Position numbers and translations under genes: made by a program. This document shows positions 26,962 through 34,210 of a stretch of 64,000 bases of DNA, in pieces. The number at the start of each line of letters is the position of its first letter. Positions within the stretch are counted from its first letter, which is position 1. Location of the stretch: NCBI GenBank assembly GCA_044353855.1, contig JBILBF010000002.1, positions 1 through 64,000 on the forward strand. Direction: 5' to 3'. The notes under the pieces are model-generated. The model was not told where the DNA came from. It searched no databases and was given only the letters and a program-made list of their open reading frames with translations. This stretch comes from UKL13-3 sp044353855. GTDB taxonomy: Bacteria; Bacteroidota; Bacteroidia; UKL13-3.

Positions 26962-27921
26962 ATGCGCCTCACTGCTCTTTGGGCCTTAAGCGAAAGTGGC
27001 TTAGGTGGTGTTATGCATGCCCTCAAAATTCCTTTTACGGGCTTTTTTTTGGGTGGGTTCGCTATTATCATCATTACACTCATCGCTCATTATAGCCAAA
27101 CTACATTTAAAACAATTCTTCAGGCTACCGTTCTGGTTATATTGGTCAAAGCTGCTGCAAGTCCGCACTCACCACCTATGGCCTATATTGCTGTTGGATT
27201 TCAAGGAATAATAGGTGCATTGCTGTTTTCCGCTATTCCATTTTTTAATATAGCAGCACCTTTATTTGGCATGTTAGCTTTATTGGAATCGGCAGTACAA
27301 AAGTTTTTGGTAGCCACACTTATTTTTGGCAAAAGTATTTGGGATGCTTTAGATTTATTCACTGCAAGTGTATTAAAAGATCTTTCGATATTTAATGAAT
27401 TCTCTTTTAGTTTTTGGTTGATTATAGTATACACTACGGTATATGTTTTATGGGGATTTCTTCTTGGACTGTGGGCCTCTAAGTTGCCTAAAATAGTACA
27501 TCAACGATCAGCTGATTTATTAATGCAATTCAATTCGTTACCAATTTCAACTCATAACGAACAATCAAATAAAACAAAAAAAAGAAATCGAAAACTGCTT
27601 TTTACGCTATTGGTTTTAGTGTTTATTGTTTCGGTATTTTTTGTACAAGGCTCAAGTCACAAAGCCCTGCATGCAATTGTTCGTACTATAGCTGCTTTAT
27701 TGTTGTTGTTTTATATCATAACTCCTATTGCAAATGGGTTGATGAAGCGTTGGTTAGATAAACAAAAACACTCAAATCAACTTAATGTGATATTGGATAC
27801 ATTGCCCGAACTACGCAGTTATATTGCACCTGCAATGCAACTAGCCAAATACAATCACAAAGGACTATTAGTTTATAAAGCGTTTGTAGAGTATTTGATT
27901 GTGCTAGCGTTGTACAAATAA
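26962..27921 (+). CDS. Multi-pass membrane protein of unknown function
   Basis: I do not recognise a family. The N-terminal 180 residues hold about five hydrophobic helices with unusual polar and proline-rich motifs: RLTALWALSES at the start, HALKIPFTG, and SPHSPPMAYIAVGFQG near residue 75. A charged loop (KTKKRNRK) and two more helices follow. The SPHSPPMAYIAVG pattern recalls S components of vitamin transporters, a weak impression only. An in-frame TTG at 26935 overlaps the MFS stop as TTGA and would add nine residues; I chose the ATG at 26962. The gene lies directly before the NTPase-MobA fusion, so a shared pathway is possible. Confidence 0.65.
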   Translation: MRLTALWALSESGLGGVMHALKIPFTGFFLGGFAIIIITLIAHYSQTTFKTILQATVLVILVKAAASPHSPPMAYIAVGFQGIIGALLFSAIPFFNIAAPLFGMLALLESAVQKFLVATLIFGKSIWDALDLFTASVLKDLSIFNEFSFSFWLIIVYTTVYVLWGFLLGLWASKLPKIVHQRSADLLMQFNSLPISTHNEQSNKTKKRNRKLLFTLLVLVFIVSVFFVQGSSHKALHAIVRTIAALLLLFYIITPIANGLMKRWLDKQKHSNQLNVILDTLPELRSYIAPAMQLAKYNHKGLLVYKAFVEYLIVLALYK

Positions 27922-27972
27922 TAAATAAGCTAGCGTTTTGAAGTGACTGTATAGTTAACTTTTAAAAAAAAG

Positions 27973-29100
27973 ATGAATAGTAAGGATCAAATTTTCATAC
28001 TTAGCCAACCTATTCAAACAGGTAAAACAACATTGTTACAAGAGTGGATTGTTGGCAAACACAATATTGGCGGAATACTCACTCCTGATGTAAAGGGGAA
28101 AAGAATGTTGTATGATATTGCAAACAAAACTTACTCTTCGTTTCAATTAGAAGATACTGCTGAGGGAATCAATATTGGTAGATTTGTGTTTAGTAAAGTA
28201 GCATTTGAAAAAGCCCAAAATATATTAAGGGAAAGCATTAAGCAGGATTTAGATTGGATACTGGTAGATGAAATTGGCCGATTGGAAATGGACCACAAAC
28301 AAGGATTTGAGCCTGCCATTTCAGAAGTTATACAGTATGTTCATTCACATCAAACAAATACAAAACTGCTGTTGGTTATCAGGGATTATTTGTTGGAGGA
28401 TGCAAAAAAGATGTATGGGTTGAATAATGTTAAGTTGTTAGAAAGAGCATTTCTTGTTGATGATGAGAACAACTATTTAATTTCGAATCTCGAAAAAAAT
28501 ATTGAAAAGGAATTTCCAAATACTCTAAATCCAAAATCAATAACCTCAAATCAACGTCCAATTGGAGTGGTTTTATGTGGCGGTCAGAGTGTCAGGATGG
28601 GACGAGATAAGGCTTTTATCACCTATCATTCAAAACAACAATATGCTTATGTTGCCGATATGATGAAACCCTTTTGTTGTAACGTTTTTATCTCAGGAAA
28701 TTTATCTCAACAAACAATTATTTCTCAGCAATACTCATTTGTTTTAGACAATGCGACATACGCAAATGCTGGTCCAATGAGCGGTGTATTGAGCTTGTTT
28801 GAACAACAAAAAGATTCAGCAGTATTGGTGATAGGCTGTGACTATCCTTACTTTACCCAAGCCGACATGATGGCATTAATTGATGCACGAGCAGATGGAA
28901 ATGATGTGGTGTGTTACCACAATTCGGAAACAAATTTTGATGAACCGCTATTGGCTATTTACGAAAAACAATGTGCCTCTCTCCTGCTCGATTTTTACCA
29001 AAAAGGAAATACATCCTTACAACAGTTTTTGAAAGCTGTTCGCGTGAAAAGAATACATCCTACTTACATTAAAGCTATCCAAAGTGTAGATTCAATATAA
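27973..29100 (+). CDS. NTPase (THEP1-like)-MobA fusion protein
   Basis: Two domains are visible. Residues 1-170 resemble the NTPase_1/THEP1 family: a P-loop SQPIQTGKTT (11-20), a GGILTPDVKGKR strand-turn, and WILVDEIGRLEM (Walker B, D99 and E100). Residues 195-375 are a MobA-type molybdenum-cofactor guanylyltransferase, with the nucleotide-binding signature LCGGQSVRMGRDK (201-213), a GPMSGVL segment near 264 and GCDYPYF near 286. MobA attaches GMP to molybdopterin to make the MGD cofactor of formate dehydrogenases and similar enzymes. The link to fdhD 0.5 kb downstream fits. The role of the NTPase half is inferred to be nucleotide-dependent, not known. Confidence 0.8.
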   Translation: MNSKDQIFILSQPIQTGKTTLLQEWIVGKHNIGGILTPDVKGKRMLYDIANKTYSSFQLEDTAEGINIGRFVFSKVAFEKAQNILRESIKQDLDWILVDEIGRLEMDHKQGFEPAISEVIQYVHSHQTNTKLLLVIRDYLLEDAKKMYGLNNVKLLERAFLVDDENNYLISNLEKNIEKEFPNTLNPKSITSNQRPIGVVLCGGQSVRMGRDKAFITYHSKQQYAYVADMMKPFCCNVFISGNLSQQTIISQQYSFVLDNATYANAGPMSGVLSLFEQQKDSAVLVIGCDYPYFTQADMMALIDARADGNDVVCYHNSETNFDEPLLAIYEKQCASLLLDFYQKGNTSLQQFLKAVRVKRIHPTYIKAIQSVDSI

Positions 29101-29174
29101 CTTTGTGTTAAAATTGTTGTTCCCAATGTTTAATTTTATATCCAATATATTAGCTTAATTAGCAGTTATAAAAA

Positions 29175-29603
29175 ATGAAATACCCAATAAGCCTATCGAA
29201 TCTATTGATTCTTTCCATTTTAATTGCTGCTTGCCATACTACCAAAAAGGCATCTTCCCTTTCAATGGTTAACGATATTTGGGTACTTCAATCGCTAAAT
29301 GGATTTCCTTTAGAGGTAGATAGCTTTGATAAGGAAAAACCTCGTTTGGAAATCAAAACGATTGATAAAACTTATTTTGGATATTCGGGTTGCAATAACC
29401 TTAACGGTGGATTGGATATTACTGAAACCACGATTACCTTTAAGCCTGGTCCGATGACTCGCAAAGCTTGTTTAGAACAAAATATTGAACCTGCATTTTT
29501 AAAAGCATTGTTTGCTGTCCAAATTTATTCGGTTACAGTAGGAAAACTAACATTGTATACTAAAGAGGGTAAAACGTTGGCACAGTTCAGAAAAGTAGAC
29601 TAA
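29175..29603 (+). CDS. META-domain lipoprotein (HslJ-like)
   Basis: A 142-residue lipoprotein with signal MKYPISLSNLL..., lipobox IAAC (cysteine near residue 20), and a META/HslJ domain: WVLQSLNGFPL, GYSGCNNLNGG (the family hallmark SGCN) and TRKACLE with its paired cysteine. META-domain proteins are envelope proteins linked in E. coli to heat shock and novobiocin resistance; a precise activity is unknown. It ends three bases before fdhD, so they are probably co-transcribed although no functional link is evident. Confidence 0.82.
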   Translation: MKYPISLSNLLILSILIAACHTTKKASSLSMVNDIWVLQSLNGFPLEVDSFDKEKPRLEIKTIDKTYFGYSGCNNLNGGLDITETTITFKPGPMTRKACLEQNIEPAFLKALFAVQIYSVTVGKLTLYTKEGKTLAQFRKVD

Positions 29604-29606
29604 AGC

Positions 29607-30461
29607 ATGATCAAACCTAGTGTATCACCAACCAATATTGTAAAAGCAATCCAAGCAGAAAGATTGGAAACTACCGATTTATTAGCTGTAGAAGAACCGC
29701 TTGAAATACGTATTGGATATGGCCCAACGGATAACCGATTTCAGAAAAATATTTCGGTTACCATGCGTACACCTGGGAATGATTTTGAATTGGCGATTGG
29801 TTTTTTGTTTACCGAAGGAATCATCCAATCGGTTTCTGATGTATACAAAATACAGTATTGTACCGAAGCAAATACGCTTGAAAACAAAGAAAATATTGTA
29901 CGTGTAGAATTAAATTCAAACGTTGAAATAGACTTGAGTAAACTGCAACGTAACTTTTATACAACGAGTAGTTGTGGGGTATGTGGCAAAGAGAGCATTG
30001 AAGCGGTTAGGATCTGTCGGCAGCCGGCAGTAGGCAGTCCGCAGTTTGTCGTATCGCGTGAGGTTATTATTTCATTACCGGATAAATTACGGGCACAACA
30101 AAATGTATTTGAACACACAGGAGGTTTACATGCATGTGCATTGTTTAATTTGGAAGGAAACTTAAAACTCTTGCGCGAAGATGTTGGCAGGCATAATGCA
30201 TTGGATAAACTTATTGGTGCCTCATGTCAGGCTGAGTTCATCGAAGCGCTACCCCGCAACAAAACGATACTCCTTTTAAGCGGACGAGCAAGTTTTGAGT
30301 TACTCCAAAAAGCAGCCATGGCACATATTCAATTAGTATGTGCGGTTGGAGCTCCTAGTAGTTTGGCCGTAGAAACAGCAAAAGAATTTGGAATTACACT
30401 CATTGGTTTTTTACGTGGCAATAGGTTTAATATTTATTCCTATCCTGAACGAATAGGGTAG
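29607..30461 (+). CDS. fdhD: Formate dehydrogenase accessory sulfurtransferase FdhD
   Basis: FdhD carries sulfur from the cysteine desulfurase to the molybdenum cofactor of formate dehydrogenase. The 284-residue protein has the catalytic CxxC motif as SSCGVCGK (C123, C126), the N-terminal FLFTEGII segment, and the C-terminal EDVGRHNALDKL and LLSGRASFELLQK motifs. Just after the CxxC motif, residues 138-146 are encoded by a GC-rich heptamer repeat array, where relatives have an ordinary variable linker. No formate dehydrogenase structural gene lies in the window. The gene follows the META lipoprotein and the NTPase-MobA fusion, forming a molybdenum-cofactor cluster. Confidence 0.93.
   Translation: MIKPSVSPTNIVKAIQAERLETTDLLAVEEPLEIRIGYGPTDNRFQKNISVTMRTPGNDFELAIGFLFTEGIIQSVSDVYKIQYCTEANTLENKENIVRVELNSNVEIDLSKLQRNFYTTSSCGVCGKESIEAVRICRQPAVGSPQFVVSREVIISLPDKLRAQQNVFEHTGGLHACALFNLEGNLKLLREDVGRHNALDKLIGASCQAEFIEALPRNKTILLLSGRASFELLQKAAMAHIQLVCAVGAPSSLAVETAKEFGITLIGFLRGNRFNIYSYPERIG
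30018..30045. repeat. Four-unit heptamer array (CGGCAGT-type) inside fdhD
   Basis: Four head-to-tail heptamers: CGGCAGC, CGGCAGT, AGGCAGT and CCGCAGT. The array is far richer in G and C than its surroundings and lies in frame within the coding sequence. From memory, GGCAGT-type heptamer arrays are common between genes in Bacteroidota; here one is inside a gene. Confidence 0.85.
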
Positions 30462-30537
30462 TTATTTTTTTGCAAGTGGTTAACTTAAACTAACCTGCTT
30501 ATGTTTATCTTGCTTTAAGAAAAAAATCACTAAAATT

Positions 30538-31275
30538 ATGGCAAGCGTTTCCCGCAGAGCCTTTTTAAAAGATGCTGTTTCAGCAACACTTTCTGAAAAC
30601 AAAGTAATACCTGTTGATTACAAAGATCCTTCGAATACAGTATTGCCAAGTCATTTAGCTAAAACTACAACAGAACTTAATAAGTATACTGGGCTGTTTG
30701 GTGACGAAGAGAAATTACATCTAATACGCAGAACACTATTTGGAGTAACCAAATCCGATATGGATTTTTTTGCCGTAAAAACGATGGATGAAGCCGTTGA
30801 TTATTTATTAAACATTCCAACTGTAGCTCCTGCTCCACCGCTTAATAATTATGGAAACAATGCCAATACACCTGACGCAGAAATTCCTGTTGGGCAAACA
30901 TGGGTAAATGCCGCAGCAAATCCACAAATTGAATTCGCGCGTATTGATTCATTTAAAGCCTGGTGGACTTCATTGATGGTGAACCAAGAGCGAAACCTTA
31001 CCGAAAAAGATTGGATTGACCATCACAGCGTGTCAAACTTCCCAAATCCATGCAACGAATTCACCACAATTTCCTTTAACAGTAAGGGTGGTTTAATTCG
31101 TATTTGTTTGTATGATACTCAAGGAAAATTAGTGGACGTGGTAAATGAAGCATCATTCCCTGAAGGAAAAACAGAAACAAAAATTAGCACAGCAAACTTG
31201 CCCGTAGGATTATACTATTATTACATTCAACAAGGCAATGCGCAGGTGATGAAAAATATAGTGGTTAGTCGTTAG
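30538..31275 (+). CDS. DUF1800 N-terminal remnant joined to a T9SS sorting domain
   Basis: The 245-residue protein begins with a twin-arginine-like SRRAFLK signal and then matches the start of DUF1800 proteins: KLHLIRRTLFGVTKSDMDFF, GQTWVNAAANP, SFKAWWTSLMVNQERN. Relatives continue with EKMTLFWHNHF and about 400 more residues. Here, after TEKDW (residue about 160), the sequence jumps to a T9SS type-A sorting domain (NFPNPCNEFTTISF, YDTQGK, VGLYYYYIQ). The family core is therefore missing, although the frame is open throughout. A deletion that fused the start of one gene with the tail of the same or a neighbouring gene (DUF1501 genes usually follow) is the simplest reading. It is probably non-functional. 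Confidence 0.75.
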   Translation: MASVSRRAFLKDAVSATLSENKVIPVDYKDPSNTVLPSHLAKTTTELNKYTGLFGDEEKLHLIRRTLFGVTKSDMDFFAVKTMDEAVDYLLNIPTVAPAPPLNNYGNNANTPDAEIPVGQTWVNAAANPQIEFARIDSFKAWWTSLMVNQERNLTEKDWIDHHSVSNFPNPCNEFTTISFNSKGGLIRICLYDTQGKLVDVVNEASFPEGKTETKISTANLPVGLYYYYIQQGNAQVMKNIVVSR

Positions 31276-31314
31276 TCGATAGTTCATAGACCATAGTAAT
31301 AGTTAGATTGCGTC

Positions 31315-31334
31315 ATGCTGGCGTAGGCCAGTAT
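31315..31334. repeat. Short palindromic intergenic repeat
   Basis: The eight-base arms ATGCTGGC and GCCAGTAT (31315-31322, 31327-31334; one G-T pair) flank GTAG. It sits in a 232-base non-coding gap that also begins with AGTCGTTAGTCGATAGT-like simple sequence. Nothing else is seen in this gap. Confidence 0.55.
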
Positions 31335-31507
31335 CTTGCAATGCAACTCGAGGCAATGTCTCTTATGACCACGTCAGATGCTGATATACATAGCATAAAG
31401 ACTTGAATAACGGCTATTCGCAAAGAATCAACACCATTAAACCATTTCACAAATCAAACATCAGAAATCACAAATCTTTCCTACTTTGCACACCTAATTA
31501 ATTACGC

Positions 31508-34027
31508 ATGATTACCACCTCAACTTATACAAAAACGTTTCTTTTTATATACTCCTTTTTACCTTTACTCATTTGCTCATTTGCATTTGCACAAGCTCCC
31601 AAATCCTATACTTCCTCCGAAATTTTATTACAACTTAAAAAATTAAATACAGTTGGTTCGGTATTATACATTGCAGCGCATCCGGATGATGAGAACACCC
31701 GATTGATTGCTTACTTAGCGAACGAGAAATGTTTACGTACGGGTTATTTAAGTTTAACGCGAGGTGATGGTGGACAAAACCTTATTGGCCCTGAACAAGG
31801 AATTGAATTGGGGGTGATTCGGACTCAAGAATTATTAGCAGCACGCAGAATGGATGGTGGCGAACAATTTTTTACCCGTGCGTATGATTTTGGTTACAGC
31901 AAATCACCTGAAGAAACATTCACCAAATGGAACAAAGATTCGATATTGGGTGATATGGTTTGGGTGATCCGAAACTTTAGACCCGATATTATCATTACCC
32001 GTTTTGCAACAGATGGAACTGGCGGACATGGACACCATACAGCCTCAGCAATATTAGCAGAAGAAGCATTTGATGCAGCAGCCGACCCTAGCCGATTCCC
32101 GGAACAATTGCAATATGTAACAGTATGGAAAACCCGCAGACTATTTCAAAATAGTACAGCACGTTTTTTTAATCCCAATGCGGATTTAAGTCATTTAATA
32201 AAATTAGATGTGGGTGGTTACAATCCTTTGTTGGGTAAAAGTTATGGTGAAATAGCAGCCGAAAGTCGCAGTATGCATAAGAGCCAAGGATTTGGAAGTG
32301 CCAAACAACGAGGAGAAATATTTGAATATTTTAAACCTGTGAAAGGTGATACAGCTGGGTTGAAAGATATTTTTGAAGGGATTGATTTTACCTGGAAAAG
32401 AGTGAAGGGACATGAAAAAATTGGAGACATGATTGCATCACTTGTAAAATCGTATACTGTTCAGCAACCCGAACTGAGTATCCCAAAATTCAAACTCATT
32501 CTAGCTGAAATGAACACATTGGATGTTAAAAAATCGATACCAGTCTTTATGCTTGCGAATAATATTTTATTTAATTTAAGTGGACTTGTGTTGGATGCAA
32601 CAATTTCAGAACCAAATATTACACTTGGCAGTAAGCAAAAACTAACCATCAATATCGTTGGCAGATCAAATGCTAAGATAGTTATAGACAAAATACAATT
32701 TATTGGAAATCTAAAAAATGAACATTTTCCCTTTGATACTATACTGAATAAAATAGGTAAGAAAAATGAATTAGTGACGTATACATTTCAGTCCGAATAT
32801 GGCAAAAGTGATGTCATCTCTCAGCCTTATAATTTACTAAATCCTATTAAAAATAATATGTTTGATATTGATGATAGGTTGAATAGATCTGCTCTTGAAT
32901 CATTTTTAAACAATAGTGGAGTGGCTTTATTAACCATTGAAGGTTATCCAATTTTATATCCCTTTAATTTCCAATATAAACAGGTAGACCCCGAAAAAGG
33001 CGAATTATACAGGCCTCTGGTTATTACTCCTCCTGTGATGATAAACACAGCAAGTAAAGCCGTAATATTTAGTGAAGCTAACACTAAGCAGGTAAGTTTA
33101 ACGGTAAAAGCGGGCAAAGAGAATACCAATGGAATGTTAAAACTTGAAACTCCCGCAAATTGGAAAATTGAACCTGCTTTTGTTGCATTTGAACTACTCA
33201 AAAAAGGAGAAGAAAAAACGATTACATTTAATATCACTCCTCCTACAGAGGCAAGTGAAGCCACAATTACTGCTGTTGCTGAAATAAACGGACAAAGCTA
33301 CACCAAAGGCATCAAAGAAATTAAATACGACCATATCCCAGTCCAAACCTTATTCCCCGGAGCATCAGTTAAATTGGTAAAACTAGATGTGGTTAAAAAG
33401 AGCAAACGTATTGGTTATATTCCAGGTGCGGGAGATGAAGTGCAAGCTTGTTTAAGTCAGTTGGGATATGAGGTTGTAATATTAACCGATGATATGTTAG
33501 CTAAGGAAAACCTAAGCCAGTTTGATGCGATTATTACGGGTGTTCGTGCATACAATACAAATGATAAATTGCCTTCGTTTAAACAAAAAATAATGGACTA
33601 TGTAGCTGCCGGTGGAAACGTAATAGTGCAATACAATACCAATAGTTGGGCTGGTCCGCTAGCTAGCGATATTGGTCCATATAAGTTTAAAATAACAAGA
33701 GATAGAATTACAAATGAAGATGCGAAGGTGAATTTGTTGTTGCCAAATCATCCGGTTTTGAATACCCCAAATAAAATTACCGAAAAGGATTTTGAAGGAT
33801 GGATTCAAGAGCGCAGTATTTACCATGCAGGCGATTGGGATAGCAATTACGTAGCTCCCATTGGCATGGCCGACCCTAACGAAAAAGAAAACAAAGGCGC
33901 ATTGTTAATTGGTAAATACGGCAAAGGAAATTTCATTTACACAGGTTTGGTTTTTTTTAGAGAACTCCCAGCAGGTGTGCCCGGGGCATATAGGTTAATG
34001 GTTAATTTAATTGAATTGGGAAAATAA
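31508..34027 (+). CDS. Secreted PIG-L family deacetylase
   Basis: The 839-residue protein has a signal peptide (ending near SFAFAQA), then a PIG-L/LmbE deacetylase domain with the metal site AAHPDDENTR (near residue 57) and GHGHHTAS (near 178). These are zinc enzymes that remove acetyl groups from N-acetylglucosamine-type sugars. A middle beta-rich region and a C-terminal glutamine-amidotransferase-like fold (FDAIITGVRAYNTND, GGNVIVQYN, YTGLVFFREL) follow. The large multidomain form is typical of Bacteroidota. It is followed by a hairpin, a 34-residue membrane peptide and a sodium:solute symporter, perhaps to import the product; that link is inferred. Confidence 0.85.
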   Translation: MITTSTYTKTFLFIYSFLPLLICSFAFAQAPKSYTSSEILLQLKKLNTVGSVLYIAAHPDDENTRLIAYLANEKCLRTGYLSLTRGDGGQNLIGPEQGIELGVIRTQELLAARRMDGGEQFFTRAYDFGYSKSPEETFTKWNKDSILGDMVWVIRNFRPDIIITRFATDGTGGHGHHTASAILAEEAFDAAADPSRFPEQLQYVTVWKTRRLFQNSTARFFNPNADLSHLIKLDVGGYNPLLGKSYGEIAAESRSMHKSQGFGSAKQRGEIFEYFKPVKGDTAGLKDIFEGIDFTWKRVKGHEKIGDMIASLVKSYTVQQPELSIPKFKLILAEMNTLDVKKSIPVFMLANNILFNLSGLVLDATISEPNITLGSKQKLTINIVGRSNAKIVIDKIQFIGNLKNEHFPFDTILNKIGKKNELVTYTFQSEYGKSDVISQPYNLLNPIKNNMFDIDDRLNRSALESFLNNSGVALLTIEGYPILYPFNFQYKQVDPEKGELYRPLVITPPVMINTASKAVIFSEANTKQVSLTVKAGKENTNGMLKLETPANWKIEPAFVAFELLKKGEEKTITFNITPPTEASEATITAVAEINGQSYTKGIKEIKYDHIPVQTLFPGASVKLVKLDVVKKSKRIGYIPGAGDEVQACLSQLGYEVVILTDDMLAKENLSQFDAIITGVRAYNTNDKLPSFKQKIMDYVAAGGNVIVQYNTNSWAGPLASDIGPYKFKITRDRITNEDAKVNLLLPNHPVLNTPNKITEKDFEGWIQERSIYHAGDWDSNYVAPIGMADPNEKENKGALLIGKYGKGNFIYTGLVFFRELPAGVPGAYRLMVNLIELGK

Positions 34028-34033
34028 TAAGAT

Positions 34034-34093
34034 AACCGCAAAGGCGCTAAGACGCAATGGGCATAATCCATGCGCCTCTCCGTCTTTGCGGTT
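34034..34093 (+). repeat. Dispersed CGCAAAGGCGCTAAGACGC-type hairpin repeat
   Basis: The ends AACCGCAAAG (34034-34043) and CTTTGCGGTT (34084-34093) are perfect inverted repeats around a 40-base centre that includes GCGCTAAGACGC. From memory this belongs to a very widespread family of intergenic repeats in environmental bacteria. It lies between the PIG-L gene and the small membrane peptide and could also weaken read-through. Confidence 0.7.
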
Positions 34094-34105
34094 TCAATTT
34101 AGCTC

Positions 34106-34210
34106 ATGATGAATAAAAACGAAAATTTCAACACCTGGTACATAGCCGTTATTAGCACATTGGTGCTGGAGGTTATCTTGTTTTACTATTTTACCCTGTA
34201 TTTTTCATGA
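34106..34210 (+). CDS. 34-residue membrane peptide coupled to the symporter
   Basis: ATG at 34106 opens a 34-codon frame: a polar N terminus (MMNKNENFNTW) and one hydrophobic helix (YIAVISTLVLEVILFYYFTL). The stop overlaps the ATG of the sodium:solute symporter as ATGA, so the two are translationally coupled. I do not know a named family. The size and coupling fit a small accessory subunit or leader peptide of the symporter, which is inference. No other reading frame explains this stretch. Confidence 0.65.
   Translation: MMNKNENFNTWYIAVISTLVLEVILFYYFTLYFS

Noticed and set aside
31276..31507. Possible remains of the deleted DUF1800/DUF1501 genes in the gap
   Set aside because: No frame in this gap resembles either family; only short repeats are seen.
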